Positions 1 through 6,691 of a stretch of DNA of 6,691 bases are shown piece after piece. The notes under the pieces were generated by a model, which was given only the letters and a program-made list of their open reading frames with translations, had not been told where the DNA came from and did not search any database. Source of the stretch: Ruminococcaceae bacterium UBA5423 (GTDB taxonomy: Bacteria; Bacillota; Clostridia; Oscillospirales; Acutalibacteraceae); the NCBI GenBank assembly GCA_002409375.1, contig DHNF01000113.1:562-7252 (forward strand). The letters run 5' to 3'. How positions within the stretch are numbered: the first letter of the stretch is position 1; every line of letters begins with the position of its first letter. The translations under genes were made by a program, and so were the position numbers.

Positions 1-2
1 TC

Positions 3-128
3 AATGCTGCTGCTGAACTGCAAATTAAAACAATTTGGGCATTATCGTTGCCCGGACGGGTCGCGCCAAAAACTGCCGGTCAGATAATTAAGAACACCAT
101 CCTTAATATGATAAAGGAGGGGGTGTAA
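3..128 (+). CDS. dpaA: Dipicolinate synthase subunit A (SpoVFA), C-terminal fragment
   Basis: This is the last 41 codons of a gene whose start lies left of the window; the open frame runs from base 3 to the TAA at 126-128. The visible protein carries the segment LPGRVAPKTAGQII (residues 16-29 of the fragment), which I recognise as the conserved C-terminal tail of SpoVFA/DpaA. In that family the A subunit has a Rossmann-type NAD(P)-binding fold. With DpaB it converts the DapA product of the lysine pathway into dipicolinic acid in the mother cell during sporulation. Identity rests on this short tail plus the complete dpaB immediately downstream; the stop codon overlaps the dpaB start (TAATG), so the two are translationally coupled. 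The promoter is outside the window. In Bacillus subtilis the operon is controlled by the late mother-cell sigma factor SigK; whether that holds here cannot be seen. Confidence 0.88.
   Translation, partial: NAAAELQIKTIWALSLPGRVAPKTAGQIIKNTILNMIKEGV
113..120 (+). promoter_or_regulatory. Ribosome binding site of dpaB, inside dpaA
   Basis: AAAGGAGG is a perfect eight-base match to the 16S anti-Shine-Dalgarno sequence. It sits 7 nt before the ATG at 128 and lies within the last codons of dpaA. It fixes the dpaB start and fits coupled translation of the two subunits. Confidence 0.85.
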
Positions 129-706
129 TGGACGGACTCCGTATAGGATTTGCGTTATCTGGTTCTTTTTGTACCTTTGATAGAATTCTTGACGAAATAC
201 AATCGCTTGTAGATAATAAAGCAGAGGTTACGCCCATTTTATCCTTCAATGTTTGTGCAGTTGACACGCGCTTCGGCACTGCCGCGAAACTGCGGGAAAA
301 ACTAATTGAAATCACCGGAAAGCAACCACTTGATACACTGGTTAAGGTCGAACCTATAGGGCCCAAGGCTCTTCTTGACATTCTTGTTGTTGCTCCCTGT
401 ACGGGCAGCACCCTTGGCCGCCTTGCCTGCGGCATAAGCGACACACCTGTAACACTGGCGGTCAAATCACATTTAAGATGCCTAAGGCCGGTTGTTCTTG
501 CAGTGTCGACAAATGACGCTTTAGGCGCTTCTATGCGCAACATAGGACTGCTAAAAAATCAAAAGAATATCTATATGGTGCCAATGATTCAGGACGACCC
601 GATAAAAAAACCAAATTCAATGATGGCCGACTTTACACTTTTGAAAAAAACTATTCTCTGTGCCTTGGAGGGCACCCAACTTCAACCATTTTTTATTAGG
701 AATTAG
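128..706 (+). CDS. dpaB: Dipicolinate synthase subunit B (SpoVFB)
   Basis: Complete 192-residue protein, close to the roughly 200 residues of Bacillus SpoVFB. It is the flavoprotein-like B subunit of dipicolinate synthase, which works with DpaA in the mother cell to make dipicolinic acid (DPA), the spore-core chelator of calcium. Recognisable family blocks in order are: the N-terminal strand and loop RIGFALSGSFCTF (5-17), FNVCAVDTRFG (40-50), the nucleotide-site-like APCTGSTLGRLA (89-100), RPVVLAVSTNDALG (120-133), and the family-typical QDDPIKKPNSM (155-165). The C-terminal LQPFF corresponds to the LQP near the end of the Bacillus protein. There is no signal peptide or membrane segment, so it is cytosolic. 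The start overlaps the dpaA stop by one base and has an excellent ribosome site, so the genes form an operon. No strong terminator follows; the palindrome at 724-757 is the only structure. The assignment is from remembered family motifs, and I consider it secure. Confidence 0.95.
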   Translation: MDGLRIGFALSGSFCTFDRILDEIQSLVDNKAEVTPILSFNVCAVDTRFGTAAKLREKLIEITGKQPLDTLVKVEPIGPKALLDILVVAPCTGSTLGRLACGISDTPVTLAVKSHLRCLRPVVLAVSTNDALGASMRNIGLLKNQKNIYMVPMIQDDPIKKPNSMMADFTLLKKTILCALEGTQLQPFFIRN

Positions 707-735
707 TTTTATAAAAATGCAATCCGTGATATAAT
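707..735 (+). promoter_or_regulatory. Extended -10 promoter of rpiB
   Basis: TGATATAAT at 727-735 is a perfect extended -10 element (TG, one base, TATAAT at 730-735). The hexamer 17 bp upstream (TTTTAT, 707-712) is a poor -35, which extended -10 promoters tolerate. Transcription should start near base 742, about 26 nt before the rpiB ATG. The -10 lies wholly inside the left arm of the palindrome at 724-757, so a protein bound there would block it. Confidence 0.6.
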
Positions 736-757
736 AGTGTTACACTATATATCACGG
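724..757. repeat. 34-bp palindrome over the rpiB promoter and ribosome site
   Basis: The left arm CCGTGATATAATAGTG (724-739) and right arm CACTATATATCACGG (743-757) pair over 15 bp with one unpaired A (734) and a 3-nt centre, TTA. The left arm contains the -10 box and the right arm runs into the Shine-Dalgarno (GGAGG, 756-760), whose first two G bases are in the stem. It could be a protein operator, an RNA hairpin at the end of the dpaAB message, or both. As a terminator it would be weak, since only TTTT follows and that starts 3 nt after the stem. The pairing is seen directly; the function is inference. Confidence 0.7.
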
Positions 758-760
758 AGG
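756..760 (+). promoter_or_regulatory. Ribosome binding site of rpiB
   Basis: GGAGG lies 7 nt before the ATG at 768 and fixes that start. Its first two bases belong to the right arm of the palindrome at 724-757, so the site is partly hidden when the full palindrome is transcribed and free in a transcript starting near 742. Confidence 0.8.
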
Positions 761-767
761 TTTTATT

Positions 768-1217
768 ATGATTGCTCTTGCTTGCGACCATGCCGCAATT
801 GAACTGAAAAAAGACATAATAAATCTATTAGATGAAATGGGGCTTGAATATAACGATTTTGGCACCAATGAAACAAAAAGCTGTGATTATCCCATTTATG
901 CCGCCCGTGCCGCCCGCGCTGTGGCATCGGGACAATGTGAGCGCGGCATTATCATATGCGGTACCGGCATAGGCATGTCAATTGCCGCCAACAAAGTGCC
1001 GGGCATTCGCTGTGTGGCATGCAGTGAACCATATTCGGCTAAGCTATCCCGTATGCATAATAACAGCAATATATTAGCATTGGGGGCGCGCGTTATTGGT
1101 TCCGGTACGGCGGTTATGATTGCACGGACATGGCTTGAAACACAGTTTGAAGCCGGACGGCATAAACGCCGGGTTCATATGATTTCGCTTATAGAAAACG
1201 GCGAAGAACTTGAATGA
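768..1217 (+). CDS. rpiB: Ribose-5-phosphate isomerase B
   Basis: A 149-residue RpiB/LacAB-family isomerase of the same length as E. coli RpiB. It interconverts ribulose 5-phosphate and ribose 5-phosphate in the cytosolic pentose phosphate pathway. Active-site residues are all present: Asp7-His8 in the N-terminal ACDHAA, the catalytic Cys64 and Thr66 in the anion-hole loop ICGTGIGMSIAANK (63-76), SEPYSA (86-91), His97 in SRMHNNSN (94-101), and the phosphate-binding arginines of GRHKRRV (130-136). The start is set by ATG at 768 with GGAGG 7 nt upstream. It follows dpaB by 61 bp, and that gap has its own promoter, so it is probably a separate transcription unit that may also receive read-through from dpaAB. 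A strong terminator begins three bases after its stop. Some family members act on allose 6-phosphate or galactose 6-phosphate, but the close match to RpiB and the lack of a LacA/LacB partner favour RpiB. Confidence 0.94.
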   Translation: MIALACDHAAIELKKDIINLLDEMGLEYNDFGTNETKSCDYPIYAARAARAVASGQCERGIIICGTGIGMSIAANKVPGIRCVACSEPYSAKLSRMHNNSNILALGARVIGSGTAVMIARTWLETQFEAGRHKRRVHMISLIENGEELE

Positions 1218-1220
1218 TAC

Positions 1221-1264
1221 AAAGACCATGTCGCTGCCATCATAGCGGTGACATGGTCTTTTTT
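1221..1264 (+). terminator. Intrinsic terminator after rpiB
   Basis: The arm AAAGACCATGTCGCTGC (1221-1237) pairs with GCGGTGACATGGTCTTT (1245-1261) to give a 17-bp stem: 12 perfect pairs, then five that include two G-U pairs. The loop is 7 nt, and the plus strand ends in TTTTTT (1259-1264). It begins three bases after the rpiB stop. Read on the minus strand the same stem is followed only by TTTGTATC, so it should work mainly for rpiB and at best weakly for the convergent beta-galactosidase gene. Confidence 0.92.
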
Positions 1265-1311
1265 CTGCTTGCCGATGATACACCTGAAAACGGCGCGATG
1301 AGAGCCGCACG

Positions 1312-4158
<2,847 letters not shown>

Positions 4159-4161
4159 TCA

Positions 4162-4166
4162 CTCCC
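4162..4166 (-). promoter_or_regulatory. Ribosome binding site of the beta-galactosidase gene
   Basis: On the minus strand GGGAG is followed by TGATGCA-type spacing and lies 9 nt before the ATG at 4152. The longer stretch GGGAGTGAT resembles the full anti-Shine-Dalgarno complement with one base missing. It supports this start. Confidence 0.7.
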
Positions 4167-4177
4167 AAAATTTTCTT

Positions 4178-4199
4178 AATAGTATCATATGAAACAATT
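4178..4199. repeat. Imperfect palindrome over the lacZ promoter, candidate operator
   Basis: A 22-bp inverted repeat with core GTATCATATGAAAC (4182-4195) centred on CATATG. Nine of eleven symmetric base pairs are complementary. It covers the -10 box and much of the spacer, the usual place for a repressor site on a sugar-inducible gene. No regulator gene is in the window to match it with, and AT-rich DNA produces such symmetry by chance fairly often, so the operator role is a guess. Confidence 0.35.
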
Positions 4200-4207
4200 T
4201 AATTCAA
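4179..4207 (-). promoter_or_regulatory. SigA-type promoter of the beta-galactosidase gene
   Basis: Read on the minus strand: TTGAAT (-35, bases 4202-4207), a spacer of exactly 17 bp, and TACTAT (-10, bases 4179-4184) preceded by TGA as an extended -10. The predicted start near 4172 leaves a leader of about 20 nt. It lies in the 62-bp gap after the ATPase gene, so the beta-galactosidase can be expressed independently. The match is read by eye, without scoring. Confidence 0.65.
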
Positions 4208-4214
4208 TCGTTTA

Positions 4215-6691
4215 TCACAAAGTTCCTTTACGCCCATACAATCGCAGTATCAACTTGCGTATGCAGTCGGCCGGAATAACAATAAACGCTATCATAAACA
4301 CAGTTCTAAGCTCTGAAAATGTAAGCCCCGCTGTTCTGAATAGGCTGCCGCCATAATATATCATCAGCAACTGCACAACCGACACCATTGTCATTATAAA
4401 AATAAAAGAAACATTTTTCTTGATATGGGAAAGCAGATTTAAACGGTATGTGCGTGCGTTGAAGCTGTTGAATACGCCAGCAAAAATAAAAAATGCAAAA
4501 AATGCCGTCATATAATACCTATTATCGCTGGCATAGCGGAACAAAAGGCGCATATGCGGCACCTTTAAAAACAACACAAGCAAAATAACGGTAAACGAGC
4601 CTGTGCACAAAATTTGGTGCAGCATATAACGATTTAGCACCGGCTCTCCCCGCTTTTTTGGTGGTTCAAACATATATTCATCAAGCGGTGGTTCTCCGGC
4701 AAATGCAAGCCCGGCAAGGGTGTCCATAATAATATTTATCCACAACATTTGAATTACAGTTACAGGAGTGTCTATGCCGATAAATGGTCCTATAACCGAA
4801 ATACCCACGGCACACAAATTCATTGTTAGCTGAAAAATAATAAATTTTCTTATACTTTTAAAAATTGTCCGTCCATAAAGCACAGCTTTGGCAATTGAGG
4901 CGATGTTATCGTCAAGAATTACAATATCGCCTGCTTCTTTTGCCACCTCGGTACCGCTACCCATCGAAAATCCGACATCAGCTTTTTTAAGCGCCGGAGC
5001 GTCGTTGATGCCGTCACCTGTCATGCCGGCAACAAGCCCCACCTCCTGTGACAATCTTACAAGCCGGCTTTTATCGGTCGGCAGTGCCCGCGCCACTACT
5101 CGCAATTTTGGCAATATTTTTTTAACTTCGCTGTCGCTCAATGATGCCAGTTGTTCACTGTTAATTACACCATTACTACCGTTTTTAATCAGACCGGTTT
5201 CTTTCGCAATTGCCGCTGCGGTTTCAAGATTATCACCGGTAATAAGAACGACTTGTATGCCGGCCCTACAAACCTGCTGAACGGCTGCGCGTGCTTCAGG
5301 TCGAACTTCATCACGAATACCCGCAAGTCCCACAAGAATAAGGCGAGAAAAATTACCGTTTTCATCGACAGGCGTATCTGATACTGCCAATGCAAGCACT
5401 CTGACCGCATTTACTGCCAGCTCCTTAATCTTTTTTTCAAGGTGCAGCCTTCCCGGCAGAGGGCGAACTTGACCATTTTGGTCAAAATACCTTGTGCAAA
5501 ACGGTATTAACCGCTCCGGAGCTCCCTTTACCAAAACAAATTCTCGCTTTGCAGCGGTGCGTACATTGTCGGGTAATGCAATATGAGCAGCAGAAAATTT
5601 GCGCGAGCTGTCAAACAGAACCGATTGTATGCGCTTATACCCACTGCGAATTGTCGGAGTACTCGGCATAACATATTTCATTAGTGCACGATCTGTTGCG
5701 TTACCGCCTATCACCCTTGATCCTGAAATTATGCTTTCATTGTTAAAATAGCAGGACATCTCAACAACTTCCCAAAGCGCTTTATTGCGCTTAAGCTTGT
5801 CGACACTTTTATATTCGGTGTTGTCGCCGGTTATAAAATGTGTTACCTCCATACGACCGCGTGTCAAAGTTCCTGTTTTGTCGGTAAACAAAATGTTAAG
5901 GCTTCCCGATGTCTCTATTCCAACCAGCTTCCGCACAAGTACGTTATCCTTAAGCATTCTGCGCATGTTAGAAGACAGCACAACTGTTATCATCATCGGA
6001 AGTCCCTCGGGCACCGCCACAACGACAACGGTAATTGCCAAAGTAAGTGCATGCAATATTTGCTCAAACAAAACCTGCGGATTCAGCAGCAGTCCGTTTA
6101 AATTCATTCGGTTTTGAATAAAAATAAATAAAAACATATCTGCAAAAGCTACAAGTGCAGCGGCAATATATCCAAGACGACTTAATGTTTTTGCAAGCTG
6201 CCCGAGCCTTACTTTTAACGGGCTTTCGCGCGTTTCCTCCTGTACTTCACAGGCCAAACGCCCATAAAAAGTCTCATCACCTACCTTTAATACCCTGATT
6301 ACGCCCTCGCCGGAACACACGATACTGCCCCTGAAAAGATGGCTGCGTGAAAGAAAATCAATTTTATCATTATCATAGCCGGACAGTTTTGATACCTCAC
6401 GGCTTTCTCCATTTAATGCAGACTGATCAATCTTGACAAAACCTTCAATCAATATCCCATCTGCCGGAATTCTGTCGCCCGCCTGCAAAAGCACTATATC
6501 TCCCGTAACAACATCGGCAACGGGCACCTCTATAACTGACGATGCACGCCGCACACGACAACGGACATTTGCGGCCTCCTCCTGCAGTTTGGCAAATGCA
6601 GACTCGCTTCCGTATTCCGAAAGTGTTGATACAAATGTTGCAAGAAAAACCGCAATAGCAATTCCAACCGATTCGTACCAGTCAAAATTAC
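4215..6691 (-). CDS. P-type Ca2+-transporting ATPase, P2B (PMCA-like), 5'-truncated by window
   Basis: The frame is open to the right edge (first full codon at 6689), giving 824 residues without the N-terminus. Numbered from that codon: the tail of helix 2 (about 5-25), the actuator domain with NGES (93-96), helix 4 with PEGLP (227-231), the phosphorylated Asp270 in DKTGT, the nucleotide-site KGAPE (388-392), TGD (484-486), TGDGINDAP (557-565), then helices 5-10 ending just before the stop. Ion-site residues fit plasma-membrane calcium pumps, not SERCA: helix 5 has Asn624 with Ala627 where SERCA has Glu, and helix 6 is WINIIMDT with Asn652 and Asp656. This implies one Ca2+ per ATP, exported from the cytosol. 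FNSFNAR after helix 8 is also PMCA-like. No C-terminal calmodulin domain is present. The usual TGES motif reads NGES. A GTG at 6554 has been suggested by frame alone but is internal. Helix 1 and the start are outside the window. Ca2+ specificity is inferred from motifs. Confidence 0.92.
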   Translation of the reverse strand, partial: NFDWYESVGIAIAVFLATFVSTLSEYGSESAFAKLQEEAANVRCRVRRASSVIEVPVADVVTGDIVLLQAGDRIPADGILIEGFVKIDQSALNGESREVSKLSGYDNDKIDFLSRSHLFRGSIVCSGEGVIRVLKVGDETFYGRLACEVQEETRESPLKVRLGQLAKTLSRLGYIAAALVAFADMFLFIFIQNRMNLNGLLLNPQVLFEQILHALTLAITVVVVAVPEGLPMMITVVLSSNMRRMLKDNVLVRKLVGIETSGSLNILFTDKTGTLTRGRMEVTHFITGDNTEYKSVDKLKRNKALWEVVEMSCYFNNESIISGSRVIGGNATDRALMKYVMPSTPTIRSGYKRIQSVLFDSSRKFSAAHIALPDNVRTAAKREFVLVKGAPERLIPFCTRYFDQNGQVRPLPGRLHLEKKIKELAVNAVRVLALAVSDTPVDENGNFSRLILVGLAGIRDEVRPEARAAVQQVCRAGIQVVLITGDNLETAAAIAKETGLIKNGSNGVINSEQLASLSDSEVKKILPKLRVVARALPTDKSRLVRLSQEVGLVAGMTGDGINDAPALKKADVGFSMGSGTEVAKEAGDIVILDDNIASIAKAVLYGRTIFKSIRKFIIFQLTMNLCAVGISVIGPFIGIDTPVTVIQMLWINIIMDTLAGLAFAGEPPLDEYMFEPPKKRGEPVLNRYMLHQILCTGSFTVILLVLFLKVPHMRLLFRYASDNRYYMTAFFAFFIFAGVFNSFNARTYRLNLLSHIKKNVSFIFIMTMVSVVQLLMIYYGGSLFRTAGLTFSELRTVFMIAFIVIPADCIRKLILRLYGRKGTL

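Noticed and set aside
103..543. 146-codon minus-strand open frame over dpaB
   Set aside because: It is antisense to a gene with clear family motifs and an excellent ribosome site; nothing in its translation looks like a real protein.
768..1217. Galactose-6-phosphate isomerase (LacA/LacB) instead of RpiB, suggested by the nearby beta-galactosidase
   Set aside because: LacA and LacB occur as a pair with a 6-phospho-beta-galactosidase; here there is one gene, the neighbour is a GH2 enzyme acting on unphosphorylated sugar, and the motifs match RpiB throughout.
1221..1264. Hairpin as a small RNA gene or riboswitch
   Set aside because: It is a simple stem with a T-run immediately after a stop codon, fully explained as an intrinsic terminator.
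4888..5280. 130-codon plus-strand open frame inside the ATPase gene
   Set aside because: It is a mirror of the conserved phosphorylation-domain coding sequence, with low-complexity Ser, Ala and Leu content.
4215..6554. GTG at 6552-6554 as the start of the P-type ATPase
   Set aside because: The same frame stays open to the right edge and encodes 45 more residues that fit helix 2 and the linker into the actuator domain, so the true start lies outside the window.

Overview
The window looks like chromosomal DNA of an endospore-forming, low-to-moderate GC Gram-positive bacterium, most likely a clostridial lineage. Three things point there: the two subunits of the sporulation enzyme dipicolinate synthase at the left edge, strong AGGAGG-type Shine-Dalgarno sites, and extended -10 promoters of TGnTATAAT type. 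The species cannot be named from this sequence alone. The content is ordinary cellular metabolism and transport; I see no insertion sequence, phage gene, CRISPR array or RNA gene.

Layout. Plus strand, bases 1-1264: the last 41 codons of dpaA (spoVFA), then complete dpaB (spoVFB) joined to it by a one-base TAATG overlap. A 61-bp gap follows, holding a strong extended -10 promoter embedded in a 34-bp palindrome, then rpiB (ribose-5-phosphate isomerase B). A textbook intrinsic terminator begins three bases after the rpiB stop. Minus strand, bases 1312-6691: the transcription block on the right runs leftward and converges on rpiB. It holds a P-type ATPase whose 5' end is cut off by the right edge, a 62-bp gap with a good promoter (TTGAAT, 17-bp spacer, TACTAT) and an imperfect palindrome overlapping it, and then a 946-residue family GH2 beta-galactosidase.

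How the parts relate. DpaA and DpaB make dipicolinic acid in the mother cell, and spores store it as a calcium chelate. The ATPase has the ion-site residues of plasma-membrane (P2B) calcium pumps: PEGLP in helix 4, Asn then Ala three positions later in helix 5, and N-x3-D in helix 6. It is therefore most likely a Ca2+ exporter. A link to spore calcium is tempting, but the pump lies on the opposite strand beyond two unrelated sugar genes, so it remains an inference. RpiB (pentose phosphate pathway) and the beta-galactosidase (beta-galactoside hydrolysis) are both cytosolic carbohydrate enzymes with no obvious shared operon; each seems to have its own promoter.

No novel multi-gene system is visible. 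The most interesting structures are regulatory: the rpiB palindrome, which would hide the rpiB ribosome site only in read-through mRNA from dpaAB, and the candidate operator over the beta-galactosidase promoter.
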